Shown here in pieces: positions 9,299 to 20,272 of a DNA stretch of 64,000 bases; the first letter of the stretch is position 1; each line of letters starts with the position of its first letter. This DNA comes from Pseudo-nitzschia pungens (taxonomy: Eukaryota; Bacillariophyta; Bacillariophyceae; Bacillariales; Bacillariaceae): the NCBI GenBank assembly GCA_037355855.1, contig CM074768.1, positions 558,001 to 622,000 of the forward strand. Reading direction: 5' to 3'. The position numbers were made by a program, and so were the translations under genes. Under the pieces are notes generated by a model. That model saw only the letters and a list, made by a program, of their open reading frames with translations. It had not been told where the DNA came from and searched no databases.

Positions 9299-12187
9299 AT
9301 CTTTATTAAAACTTAGCACCTGCCTATTGCTTACCCAAAATAAATTTGTATTTTGCATGTATTGATAGACAAATTCTACACCATCATCAACTTCAAACTA
9401 GAAGTAGTAGTAGTAGTAGTATAAGAACTTCAACCCAAATTTGGATCTGTGTTGCCGACAACCTACTATCTGCTGTTCATACTCAACCTAATTAAGATTG
9501 AGGTGCAAAATAAGTGTTTTGTGTATTTGTTGGAGCAAAATTATTTGGTGATACTCTCTCAACAGATCCCTCTTGCAGTTAAAGAGCTCAACTTTCCTTT
9601 GCTCCAGCATTTAGATATCCAGAGAATACTAGCTCCTGCTAAGTCTGCTGAGGTGCCAAGTCTACGCAATACTTTGTGTCATCACTCCCACAGAAAAATG
9701 TGGATGTTGGTAGCTAGTGATGTAGTAGATTTATCTTCCAATCAGAAAAACATTACACTTCTTGCTTTGAAGTACAGTGAATGTCTGGACTGAAAAGATC
9801 TGTAATTGGATATTAGCAGAGTTCTGAATTTTAACCTTAACTCAATTGTAATCTAGAAACATAAGTCTTATTTCAAGAATGGAAAGTTTGAGAGGGGAAC
9901 CTAACTTGAAAGCTTGTAAAAATAAATAGATTGTTGTGGACTTAGTAAGGATTTAACATATAAAACCGTTAACAAGAATTTCACTTATGTTCTTAGAAAA
10001 CCTAGCTATTGTTGTTACCATTGGTGAGCAATAACAGGTTATAAACGTATTGATTGATTTTCATTGGGTACATTATGTACCTACTGTACCAGTATTGCTT
10101 CTAATCCCCATTACAGACAAAGCTACAACTGCACTTGCCCCCTTTCAAGCCCAATACTTCTACTACCAGTATTGATCACAATACAAGGTGTGGAACCAAC
10201 AGTGTGGGCAAAATATAAGATAATTTTCTTGGTCAATAAATTGAACACAAAGTTCAAAAAGTTATAGTAATCCTGAGAGATCCAAGATGCGTTTGAGAGA
10301 TTGGCAGGTGAGGCCACTTCTTTGAGTTGACTCCTGGTCAATACTGGTGGGACACATTGGAATAATAGTTGAAATTTGAAGTGAGTTCAAAATTCACCCA
10401 AGTCTTTGGCGAACTATTTTTGGATTTCAAAGAATATCTGAAAAAAAGAATGGCTGTGGTAGATATCTTGTTGCAATCTCCTAGAGCATAGTATCAAAAA
10501 GTCTGCTGCAGCAGGAATATGTCCATGAAAACAAATTTATTTCAGCAACAGCTTGTCATGCGTTATTACTATTATAATTATTTTTTGAAAATACAATGTA
10601 CTGAATATCTCCCATCCAAAATATTTCACCTTTATTATCGAACATACTAAATGAAGTGAGTGTCTGGATTCATCAAGGAAATCAAATGACTAGTACTAGC
10701 TAGTACTACACTACTATGAGTACATCTCAGGATGTGCGTGAATTTTTGCAATTGCGACGATGTACTTCTACTAATTAGTATACCAATACAAACATTACTA
10801 CTACATCATACCAACAAAATTCCTCTTTCTTGTATCATCATTATGTTGTTGTAGTCGCAGTTCTGTGGTAAGAGTAGTTGTAGTTGAAGTTGTCATTGCT
10901 TCGATTTCTTCACACACTCGAGTCGAAGAACTCCTCTTCTGTTTTGAGATGGCAGAGATGATGGACGTGAGGTGAATTCGGAACCTTGTCCAAAAATCAA
11001 AAAATATTTTTTTTGATCGGGTCTTTTCCACATCGGGGCAAGTCCGTGTTCCAGCGGTATCGGTACGCTCCCATAAGTGGTGAGGTTCTTTTTCAACATG
11101 CCATTCCCAGGTTCTAGGAATCCGGGGTACTGCGCCCGTGCCGGTTCTTATGCCTCCCGCTTTGAACTCCACGAACGGAAAGCGCCATCCGGGACTCTGA
11201 GCGGGAATCCACCCGAAGAGAACCCCGTGAGTGATTGCACGGCCAAAACCACCATACCGGTAATTAGGGATTTGCGCGGCAACTCCCCTTCGACAAAAAC
11301 AACTAGATGCGTCACCGCCAAATCCGTCGAGCCGAGTGACAGGTAAGTAAGGTTACCATCGGGAACAAGCGGTAATCGTACTTAGGAACGTTCCAACTGT
11401 CGTTTTGAAAGCGCGCGCCATGCCTCACCCGAAAACTCTGGAGTATTCAAATATTCGAATTTGAATACACCTATAACGGTAAATTTTGTGCCGTTTCCGG
11501 AAGGGCAATTGTGATGGGACCGGAACGGACGACTCTGCAGAACAATCTTTGGTTTTAGGAACTCGGTTTTGGTGGGAAACTCGGTCTCGAATTTCGTCCA
11601 CACGACAGAGACGCCAATTCGGCTCTCCCGGTCCAACGAACGCGGCGTTTTGTATCGTGTTTGCGACCGTCCGAGGCTTCTTTGCGGCCGAAGCAAGTCC
11701 CGAGGACCGTCGCGAAGTCCCCAGCTTCCCGCGACGCGCCTGTTTTTTTGGAATTGCAATACGATAGTACGCGGATAGTAGTAAGGTTACCAGTGCCAGT
11801 ATCGTAATCTGTTCTCGGGTGACCCCGACTGCACCGCATGGTACCAAGACCAACCTTTGTCACCGGCTTGCAGTTTCCGTTCGATGCAATCGTGTCCGTA
11901 GTACGCAAGTCCTATTCCGCATCCAATACAAACGAAGCAAACGGAACTCGTAATCAGTTCCGAGGTGACAGATAAGTTACCAGTAACCTTACCGCAGCCT
12001 GATCCATCCCGGCCCAAAGAATTACTTCTGCTTCGTACTTGTTTGTAGCGCAACATCTCTCGCGGTTGGCGTTGATTCTCTCTCTCCGAATCATCTCAAC
12101 CCTTTTGCAGAAGCCCGCAGGAGAAACGGAACAGTAACAACAACAACAACAACAACAACAACAATACACAATCGATCGAGAAGCGCC

Positions 12188-14206
12188 ATGATAGTGACAT
12201 CATCGACCGCAACTATTCGTGGGCTATTCCTCCTGGTGTTGCTCTCGGTTGCTTCTTCCTGGCTCGGAAGCAGTACGAGTAGCAGCCTTTCATCTGCCTA
12301 TGCTTCTTCCGAGGCAAGAGCCTCTACCACTAGCAGCACTCCCGCGTACCGCGTCCGACGCCGGACCTCCGAATCCGAATCCGCAAGGGAAGAACGAGAA
12401 CGAGATCGAGATCGAGAACGAGAACGAGCCCTGAACGACCTGCTTCCCTCCTTCTCGAAGGAAGACCGGGACATTGCAACGGCCCGCATGCCGGACCTCG
12501 AGCTGCTCCTGACCGGTGTGGAGGAATCGGAACTGGGCGAGAAGGCTTACGACGTGATGCAAACCGCCATGAACGACTATCTCACGAAACAGCTCGAGCC
12601 CTACTTTTCGTCCCGTTACGAACTGCTCGGCGTTTCCACCAGGGTGACCGGGACCAGGCGCGTTGTTCGTCGTCGCGGTCTCGCGGAGAATAATGCGTCC
12701 GGCTTGCCCACGAGCACCGTCGCGGTGGAAACCAGCCTCTTCTTTCCGGAATCTTCTTCCTACGGGGAACAAATGGCAATGACGGCCCGCGTCGCGCCCT
12801 CGTCGCTCGGGGGGGGAGTTCCCACCGACATCGAACTCCAGCTCGCCGCGGGGGAGGCCTGGAACGATCTGGCCGTCTTTCGGAATTACCTCATGGTGGC
12901 CGCGGCCGTGGACGGGAGCGAGACCTTCGACAACCTGGACAGCGTCGAGGCCGTCAAAGAGTATCCCACCAGCCTCGTCGAAGCGCAAGAAGAAGAAGAA
13001 GAGATTGTTTTGAACGAGCCGGGAAACTCGCTCGTTCCTCCCGGTGCGGACAAGGGGGACAAGGACAAGAAAGAGAAGGACGATAAGAAGGACAAGGACG
13101 ATAAGAAGGACAAGGACGATAAGAAGGACCTGAGCGTTTCCGCCGTGAATTCCCAGCAGTTCTCCAAGAAGAGCGGAACGGATCGCCTCAATCCCCTCTG
13201 GCCGGCACTGATCGTCGGAATGGCCGTCTTTTTGATCACCACCATCGTTCTCGGATACCGTCGCCAGCGAACCGCCGGAAACCTGGACGATGGCAGCGCC
13301 AGCGAAGATGGATCCTCCATCTGGAGGGGCTTTGGCGGAAGCAGCAAGCGCAACCGGAAGAAGCAGGCCAACATCCTGGTCCACGTCGACGACGGTCACG
13401 AAGGAGTGATCGAGGTCGAGGACCAGGCCTTTGCTCCGTCTCCGAATCGAAAGAAGAAAAAGGGACCCAGGGAGCTCCGAGAGGAGCAACGCAACCTGGA
13501 CAAGCAATACGCCGCCTCGTGCCTGGGACCCGCCGCCGACGCCCTCTCCCCCACCCACTGCAACAAGCCTTCTTCGAACCGAGACTACCACGAAGACGAG
13601 TACGACGATAACAGGGACAGCCGCCGCAAAACGAAAAAGTCCAAGTCGTCGTGCCTCCCCTCCCGCCGAAAGAACAAGAACAAGAACGCGGACACCGATG
13701 ACTACGGTGACTACGGTGACTACGGCTCCGACATTCCCCTGCAGCGCCAGGATTCCATGGCCCTCGACCGCAAGAACCACCACCACCACCAGAGGGGCAT
13801 CGACCTTCCCCGGGAGGTCGATCTCACCAACGATCGCTCCCTCAACCCCGGACGGCGGCGATCCTCCCTGAGCCACAACGAGTCCTGGAGGAATCCAGCC
13901 CGGCTGGACCACCCGGACGACGCCGAACCCAGCAGCGACATGACCCCCGAAGAGCGCGACACCTTTGTCCGGTACATGCAGGCCGGCATGACGCTGGAGG
14001 AGGCCTCCTCGAGGGTCTTGTCGGAGCGCAACGCGCCAAAGCGCAGCCCGCGTTGCTCGCGCCGCAACACCGGAGATCCAGCCGACGACCCGCACGCGTA
14101 CGCGTACCGCCCCAAGGCCATGGTCGTATCGGGGGCCTCCTCGTGCGCTTCGTCGTACCACGACAGCGAGTTTGCCCGGGCCATCGAGGAGACGGCCATG
14201 GCGTAA
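12188..14206 (+). CDS. Single-pass type I membrane protein, function unknown
   Basis: The frame has 672 codons without introns. Residues 1-27 form a signal peptide. An Arg/Glu-rich stretch (residues 60-80) precedes a folded ectodomain (about 85-275). Then come an acidic run, a Lys/Asp repeat (KDKDDKKDKDDKKD, about 295-313) and one transmembrane helix at about 337-357 (PALIVGMAVFLITTIVLG). The long cytoplasmic tail is basic, Asp/Tyr-rich and ends with a helical TPEERDTFVRYMQAGMT segment. The layout (ectodomain, one helix, charged tail) resembles the minus-strand protein at 54212-55804, but I see no clear sequence match. I do not recognise a family; a receptor or adhesion-like role would be speculation. 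Confidence 0.8.
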   Translation: MIVTSSTATIRGLFLLVLLSVASSWLGSSTSSSLSSAYASSEARASTTSSTPAYRVRRRTSESESAREERERDRDRERERALNDLLPSFSKEDRDIATARMPDLELLLTGVEESELGEKAYDVMQTAMNDYLTKQLEPYFSSRYELLGVSTRVTGTRRVVRRRGLAENNASGLPTSTVAVETSLFFPESSSYGEQMAMTARVAPSSLGGGVPTDIELQLAAGEAWNDLAVFRNYLMVAAAVDGSETFDNLDSVEAVKEYPTSLVEAQEEEEEIVLNEPGNSLVPPGADKGDKDKKEKDDKKDKDDKKDKDDKKDLSVSAVNSQQFSKKSGTDRLNPLWPALIVGMAVFLITTIVLGYRRQRTAGNLDDGSASEDGSSIWRGFGGSSKRNRKKQANILVHVDDGHEGVIEVEDQAFAPSPNRKKKKGPRELREEQRNLDKQYAASCLGPAADALSPTHCNKPSSNRDYHEDEYDDNRDSRRKTKKSKSSCLPSRRKNKNKNADTDDYGDYGDYGSDIPLQRQDSMALDRKNHHHHQRGIDLPREVDLTNDRSLNPGRRRSSLSHNESWRNPARLDHPDDAEPSSDMTPEERDTFVRYMQAGMTLEEASSRVLSERNAPKRSPRCSRRNTGDPADDPHAYAYRPKAMVVSGASSCASSYHDSEFARAIEETAMA

Positions 14207-15240
14207 CTATCGAGCGACCAGCGCCGGGCAAGACAGGGCGGGGCGGAGCGGGTGAGTAGTTCCGGTTGGGACGTCTCGGAAGGAACGAACGGAAGAACGT
14301 GCCATACGGTATCAACGACGGGAGAGGGAATCATTCATCGGTCCACATACATTAATCAACATCCATACGGTAGGGGCTTTTCTTTTTTTTTCGGGCAACC
14401 GAGTCACGATGGCAGGGCAAGAACCAAACTGCGGGTGCGCAGGCATGCAGAGAGAGAGGGAGGAATTCCCATGACGGCGCATGCTGCCGCGATCCGAACG
14501 ATCGATCGACTGATTTACTCATTCATTCGTTCGTTCTGGATCACGAGGCGGCACCAAGTTTGAAAGCCTTCGCCCCTCCAAAAAATCGATAGTGTACACC
14601 AATCTTAGAGGACCAAGTACGTACGGTACATACAGTGTGTGTGTGAGAGAGAGGGACAAACCCACAAACACGCTGTGGTATGGACTCATAACTCGTGGGA
14701 CCGACTCGCAGAGTGCGTCGGCCCTTTGCGAGTCACGACAACGAATGTTGTTTTTGGTGTCTTGGCTTGGAATCAACCGGCCAAAAACACTAAAAACCAG
14801 TATTCCGTGCTATTCATTCGATGAAAACATAGTAATATAATGGTAGAAGTAATAATAGTACCCATACATTACCACAACACGAATCCGAATACGAATAACA
14901 ATACGAATACACTCTTCGCTTTTCATCTGCGGGTATAGCTTCGGGAGGGTCGTGAGAACACGAATAAAATGCGTCGAGATGCTCTAGCTCGACACGGCAT
15001 CTCTTGTCAAGCCTCTATCTAGGACGACAGTCGAACGCGTTCTACTTTAGCCAGCCAGCCAGCTAGGCAACAACATTGTTCCGGGTCGCACTAAGGTTAC
15101 CCTACGGTAATCTTAATGGTACGGACGCCGTTGTCAAGGGGATCCGGACGCATCCAGCGGGATCGCACGGTCGAACGACTGAGGAGCGCGAACCGTCCGA
15201 TAATCGGAAGCGGCGCCCGCGGTGGCAAAACAAAAAGTGG
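14207..15240. other. Intergenic, no gene seen
   Basis: It contains a GT/GA dinucleotide run at about 14635-14655, an AAT/ACGAATA-rich stretch at about 14830-14915, and one GTAAGGTTAC-type motif at about 15092-15115. A short hairpin (GTCGAG...CTCGAC, about 14972-14995) was noted but not assigned. Confidence 0.55.
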
Positions 15241-15320
15241 TGACATCGAGGGGATTCGAACCCCCGCCAATTAAGACAACGGCCTTAACGTTGCGCCTTA
15301 GACCGCTCGGCCACAATGTC
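15241..15320 (-). tRNA. tRNA-Leu(AAG)
   Basis: A type II tRNA with a 7-bp acceptor stem (GACATTG/CGATGTC), A box TGGCCGAGCGGTCT, anticodon arm CAACG-TTAAGGC-CGTTG giving AAG, a long variable arm (TCTTAATTGGC) and B box GGTTCGAATCC. A five-T run follows about six bases after the 3' end. Confidence 0.95.
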
Positions 15321-15982
15321 AGCTGTCGACGTCGGTCCTCCTGCTAAACTTCTTGAGCGCGGGCATTCTCGGGGTCATTGCGTTCTTCCTACCGGTAAGT
15401 TACGCCGGGAGAACTCAACTTGCTGTCGGCCTTCTTCGTCTCCTCGTTGCTGTGTTTCTCTCCGCGGGAAGGGTGCGCAGCGCCGTGTCCCGCCGCTTCG
15501 TTTCCGCGGTGGTGAAGAGCCGCATGCATGCATGCGTGCATGCTCGGCATTCCGCGCAGTCGTTCGTCCCTTCTCCTCCCGCCCGTTGCCCGCCCTCGGA
15601 GGAACAAGGATCGGGTTGCGACGCAAGGCAAATCGCAAATCGAATCGAATCGAATCGAACGCAAAACGGGAGACGACTCATCGTGAACCCGCTACGAGGA
15701 ACCGTGATGCAGTCCATGGAAACGAGTGCCGATGCCAACGATGACGACGTCGACGACGACGACGACGACGATGATGCTGGTCGTCCGTGCACTCCGTGAT
15801 GATCTAATGATCTACAGCAATCACCACCACCGTCGTCTTGGGGAAACTATTATTCTTTCATTCAGAACACTGGGGAGATCCCCTCCGTCCTTCGCATCAA
15901 GCAGCACCTCAGCTTATTATCGCTTCCGTAACGTCACTTACGGTACTGCAAAGTAAAGCCAAAAGGACGAAGAAAAAATGTA
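15321..15982. other. Intergenic, no gene seen
   Basis: It contains a CATG repeat at about 15523-15542, a CGAAT repeat at about 15637-15658 and a GAC/GAT run at about 15735-15775. Open frames here are repeat-driven. Confidence 0.55.
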
Positions 15983-16055
15983 CACCGAATGAGGGGATCG
16001 AACCCTCGACCACACGATTAAGAGTCGTGCGCTCTGCCAACTGAGCTAATTCGGC
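15983..16055 (-). tRNA. tRNA-Lys(CTT)
   Basis: Acceptor GCCGAAT/ATTCGGT, D arm GCTC-AGTTGGCA-GAGC, anticodon arm CACGA-CTCTTAA-TCGTG giving CTT, and T arm GAGGGTTCGATCCCCTC. A six-T run follows the 3' end (15972-15977 as A's). It starts only five bases after tRNA-Trp on the same strand. Confidence 0.95.
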
Positions 16056-16060
16056 AACAA

Positions 16061-16133
16061 TGACCCGTGAGAGACTTGAACTCCCGACCTTCGGGTCTGG
16101 AATCCGAAGCTCGACCAACTGAGCTAACGAGTC
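16061..16133 (-). tRNA. tRNA-Trp(CCA)
   Basis: Acceptor GACTCGT/ACGGGTC, D arm GCTC-AGTTGGTC-GAGC, anticodon loop TTCCAGA giving CCA, and T arm GGGAGTTCAAGTCTCTC. The lowest anticodon-stem pair is A-C. No T-run separates it from tRNA-Lys, which follows after TTGTT, so the two are probably co-transcribed. Confidence 0.93.
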
Positions 16134-18204
16134 GTTTTGCGCTGCATCGAACGACACAACATTGCACCCCTCAACTGTCTGTATGTACGCTTCATACCAT
16201 GAGTTGCTACGCTCGATACAAATAGAACTGTGTCGACCGCCAACACCCGGTATCAGTAACCTTACTCGTAACTTACTTAGTAGTAACCTTACTGGTAAGG
16301 TTACTACGAAGTAATCTTAGTCGATCTTGCATCGATATTATTCTTATTACTGTATTTATTATTTTGTACACTCATGGTGGTAGTGCCAGCATCATTGCAG
16401 TGGTTCGGACCTTCACCCCTCTAGGCTGGATCTTACAGTCCAGCAAGAACCTTTTCTGCAAACTAATCTTAGTACCTACTAGTGTGCTCCCATCTGCAAC
16501 ACAGTACACCAAGGAGTTTGAAAAATTTGAAGCACTACCCTGTACTAGTACCGATGACGTTTGCACAGCTACTAGTACTAGTGCATATCGATGGCTGGCT
16601 TTCCACGGTTTCAGGGGGCACGAAGATGTTGAAGGAAATCGAGTAATAAGATCTTGCTCGACCTACTCTTTCAACTTACTGAATGCGGAGACTGGAACAC
16701 AGCCACAGCAACTACAGCAATAGCAGCAGCAGGAGGCAGGCTTTTTAACCACCACCACCACCACTCAACAAGAAACGGTTGCCTCTAACAGAAGAAATCG
16801 GCGACAAGACATTGTGCTTATCTAGGGCAGGGAGTTAAATGCTGTCCATAATTGTCACCTCGGGACCTGAATAGGACATATGGCACTGACTCAATTCTAC
16901 TACCACCGTGTGCAGATTTTCCGGTACTGAAAAAAATTACGGTCAAGATTCGTTTCTGTGCAATGATCGACGAACATCTTAGTCGACAAAAGTTTACGCC
17001 ACGACCGTTGTTTCGAAACGATGCGATCGTGGTCTATGTGATGAGAGAAGGGGCAGAATGAATCGTCACGAAAGTGGGTAATGGCAAACATCATTTATTG
17101 CGGAGTCGTCGGAAACGGGAACGGTTTGGATTCTTGACGAAGAGAAGGTGTATCGGTAGACGATTGAAAAAAAATTGTCATTCCCGGTTTGTTCATGCAC
17201 GTACGATATGAAATTCCGATTTTTTTTTTTTTTAAATGAGAAAGAATTAGTTCAGCCGGTAGGCGGCATATCCGATAAGATACCGCGGATTCATTCATTC
17301 CGGATTGAATAGTACGTGGGGTAATTCGAGGAATACTTTTGACTTTGTACGGACAACTTTTCTAAGTAATATATTATTCTCTTCAAGATGCCAAACTTCT
17401 CGCAGCTGACGTGTTCCACTGAAAATAGGTGATCGTATATTTTCGGTAGTATGGCATGGGAAGTATTTCCAATTTTATCCTCACGGACTATGAACATCCA
17501 CTCAGAGATTTCTATCTCGCAATTGTAATCATTATTGGTACCACTGTATGTCAATTACATAAGGTACGGTCCCGTATGGTCAAAACAGTTTTATCGTTAA
17601 AGATCAGTAAAAAGTGTCTAAGGTCCCGATTAGGCTATTCTATTGTACTATTGGCTTATATGAAGAATATTATGAACATACCCATACGGTTAATGGATGT
17701 TTTTAAGACCATCAATCCTAGCCCTCAACCGTATTTTTCCATTTTCCCCGAACTGCCTATTTATTTGCGCTGACTATATTCTCTGATACTGTGAAACTTC
17801 CTTAATTTTTACGAATCAATGCGGGTTTGGTAATGGAAATTCTTAAGTCGGACTTCAAGAGGAGTTACTATATATGGCGCCTGGTTCAGGTATAGTCCAA
17901 GTTGATATTATATTTTCTTATGTGTCTCATGTTCACGTGTACACGTACACGTAGAGGTGGTGGCGAAAAAGTCGTTTTAATACCGTCTTCGGTTGAAATG
18001 GGCATTCTGTTCACTCTAAGGCTTACTCGTACGGTACTTTCTGCTCGAGTGCTGCTTTACATCACGGGAAAAAGCGCACTATCATTAATTTAATCAAAAT
18101 ACTTGTTTATTCGAAGACAATCACACAAAAAAGTGTTACAGTGAAATCTTCCTCATTGCTTTCTCAAAAACGCAAACTGCACATATCACACGTTTAGTAC
18201 AACA
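16134..18204. other. Intergenic, no gene seen
   Basis: A perfect 13-bp inverted repeat GTAGTAACCTTAC (16280-16292 and 16295-16307) is the clearest example of the dispersed motif. A 119-codon frame at 16364-16723 ends in a Gln run and has no recognisable domain. The remainder is AT-rich with poly-T and poly-A tracts. Confidence 0.55.
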
Positions 18205-19089
18205 ATGAAGTTATTTCGGAAATCACAAGCTAGTCTTGCCGACAATGGTGTCGCCCACTTGACAGCGACGACTTTCCTCTGCGCGCTGTTGCTGGCAGCC
18301 ACGACCTCGGTGCTGGAAGCCCGGCCAACGAGTGTGAACTGCGCCAGTCTTCCGAGAAAGGGTTGCCAGATGGATCCAAACTGCTACTGGCTGCGGAAAA
18401 AGAAGGGCCTCAGGAGTTCCAAGGGAGAAAGATGCGTGAAAGCCCTCACGGACGAGGAATGCAAAGCATTCACCAAAGGGAAGAAACCAAAGCGCTCCTG
18501 CAAGAGAAATAAATGCAAGTGGAACGAGGAGGACCAAACGTGCACGGGGAGGGGAGTTCAGAAGGAAATCCTCGAAGAAGTAGATCCCGAAGAAGGAGAT
18601 TTCGAAGACGAATTGGAGGAGAACAACAAAGGTCAAATCACCGAATTTGAAATCGTCGATCGAGGCGGATTCAACGTTTTCGACCCCGACTTTCTCAGTT
18701 TATGGATCGGAGCAAACGGTAACCGGGTCAAGACCGAATTCGATCTGATGGAAACTGTTGTCTGCAGCGACGACCTCATTCTCAGTGTCGAGTGCATTGC
18801 ACGAGAAAGTGACACGAAGACCATCACGCTCATGGTCGACGGGGAAACGAACCTTGTTCAAGAGGTGGTCAACGGCGAAATCTTCAACGAAGAATTTATC
18901 GAGCGCCTGGAGGGGACGGAAGGGAGGATGGCCAAACGCGAAATCGACTCGCGGTACGTCTTGCTCTGCTCGAGCGCAGCGTTTTCCGAAGAGGAGGACA
19001 CGCAGTGCCATTTGCGCAACTCGGACGAGAAACGAATCCGGTTGATGGTTGACTCGAACCAGCTGGTAGAGCAGATTGTGTTTGGATGA
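18205..19089 (+). CDS. Secreted cysteine-rich protein with an internal duplication
   Basis: The frame has 294 codons. A signal peptide or anchor lies at about residues 17-39 (TATTFLCALLLAATTSVLEA). A Lys/Cys-rich module with eight cysteines (residues 46-113) contains NCYW and CKWNEEDQTC. An acidic linker (about 121-140) follows. The C-terminal 120 residues hold two related segments: VCSDD...ECIARESDTKTITLMVD...LVQEVV and LCSSA...QCHLRNSDEKRIRLMVD...LVEQIV. This suggests a tandem duplication of a small Cys-pair domain. I do not recognise the family; an extracellular or vacuolar role is inferred only from the leader. No intron is needed. Confidence 0.75.
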   Translation: MKLFRKSQASLADNGVAHLTATTFLCALLLAATTSVLEARPTSVNCASLPRKGCQMDPNCYWLRKKKGLRSSKGERCVKALTDEECKAFTKGKKPKRSCKRNKCKWNEEDQTCTGRGVQKEILEEVDPEEGDFEDELEENNKGQITEFEIVDRGGFNVFDPDFLSLWIGANGNRVKTEFDLMETVVCSDDLILSVECIARESDTKTITLMVDGETNLVQEVVNGEIFNEEFIERLEGTEGRMAKREIDSRYVLLCSSAAFSEEEDTQCHLRNSDEKRIRLMVDSNQLVEQIVFG

Positions 19090-20272
19090 ACAACAGAACC
19101 AACCACATTCTACATTTTTGATACAAAGACTGTACATATCATGTGATCATTACTACTCTCCGTAAGGAGCATCTAATTAGAGTTTACAATTATCTCAATC
19201 AAGAAAACTACTGTACCGTAGCGCTTCGAACGAGTTGCCATTGCGGAATGCTTTTGGATTGTTGAAAGGTATCAAACGTACGATATACATGTTTCCTACA
19301 AATTGCTTCCAATTATAGTTTCTTTACTACTACACCACCTGACACTAGCGCACGCACTTCCCGTGTGCCATTGAAATGAAAAAGTAACCTTACTCCTGGA
19401 ACATTATGGAAAAAAAAACTTTTCTGGAAAATTTCCATTTTCATGCGCGCGACTACTCTCAAAAAAATCTTAGGGCAATAACGGCTTTTCTACATTTTTC
19501 TACTAATAATTAAATAAGAGCGACCATAATTTAACGGTCTTCAACCGTCATCTTTGTCCTCAAAAAACGATTGTACGATTTTGTCCTCAACAGACTGTCC
19601 TCAACCATTTTGTCCTCAACAACTATGTCCTCAACGTTTCGTCCTCAACCTCTATGACTTCAACGTTGAGGTTGAGGACAAAACGTTGAGGACATAATTG
19701 TTGAGGACATAATGGTTGAGGACAGTCTGTTGAGGACAAAATCGTTGAGGACACGTTTTGAGGACACTGGTTTTGAGGACAGTTTTGAGGACAGTTTTGA
19801 GGACACTCTAAGTACTCGTACATCCAGCCAGCCGTTAAAGTGTATATTTAACAAAAAACAGCCGTTAAAAATTACATCAATTTTACGCGCATGAATACGG
19901 AAATTTTTCTCAAAAAAAACTTTTTTCCATAATGTTCCAGGGTGCAATGCAACGGATGCAAAAAGTTTGCGCTCGCTTGTTAATCTTGAAACCTATTCGA
20001 CACCTATTTTTTACACGTTTGAAACCTGGACATTAGAGGTTTCCTTGTGTTCAAGATTGATCAACGAATTCGTTGCAACATATCGAATACCAAGTAAGTC
20101 TTATCATACCCACGGGTTTCAAAACATTTATGATGCATTCCTGTCCTGCAGTAGGAATGGTTGTTTCTTGCTCGACCATTCCCCTCGGCATAGATGGACT
20201 TTTCCCGCTTCTCATTGTGGCTCGGAATCGCGTGAGCTGAACGGTGCGACTCAATCGATGATTGATTCATTT
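19090..20272. other. Intergenic between the Cys-rich gene and the SNF2 gene
   Basis: Apart from the foldback element at 19395-19941 nothing coding is supportable. A 169-codon plus-strand frame at 19967-20476 runs into the antisense of the SNF2 3' end and is not called. Confidence 0.55.
19395..19941. mobile_element. Foldback/MITE-like element with GTCCTCAA arrays, copy 2
   Basis: The termini CCTGGAACATTATGG and CCATAATGTTCCAGG are perfect inverted repeats and extend with few mismatches for about 50 bp. The left arm (about 19555-19650) carries GTCCTCAA units and the right arm (about 19670-19805) TTGAGGAC units. The right arm has three or four extra GTTTTGAGGACA units. The centre (CCTCTATGACTTCAACG) matches copy 1 at 8735-9298. 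No open frame encodes a transposase. Confidence 0.78.

Larger units (their letters stand above)
8401..12187. other. AT-rich intergenic island
   Basis: Apart from the foldback element at 8735-9298 I see no gene. About 9300-10800 is markedly AT-rich and contains AGT/ACT runs (9403-9421), CTAGTACTAG clusters (10690-10720) and an isolated 114-codon frame at 9449-9793 without recognisable domains. GC rises again after about 11000, where GTAAGGTTACC motifs occur at 11346, 11782 and 11986. An AAC trinucleotide run at 12137-12163 lies in the leader of the next gene. Confidence 0.55.

Noticed and set aside
9449..9793. 114-codon frame in the AT-rich island
   Set aside because: No recognisable domain, AT-rich codons unlike neighbouring genes, no upstream or downstream continuation.
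12290..14161. 623-codon minus-strand frame opposite the type I membrane protein
   Set aside because: Antisense shadow; the plus-strand frame has a signal peptide and transmembrane helix while this one is repetitive Val/Gly/Arg.
14935..15010. Possible structured RNA with GTCGAG/CTCGAC hairpin
   Set aside because: Compared by eye with U1, U2, U4, U5 and SRP RNA signatures; none matched.
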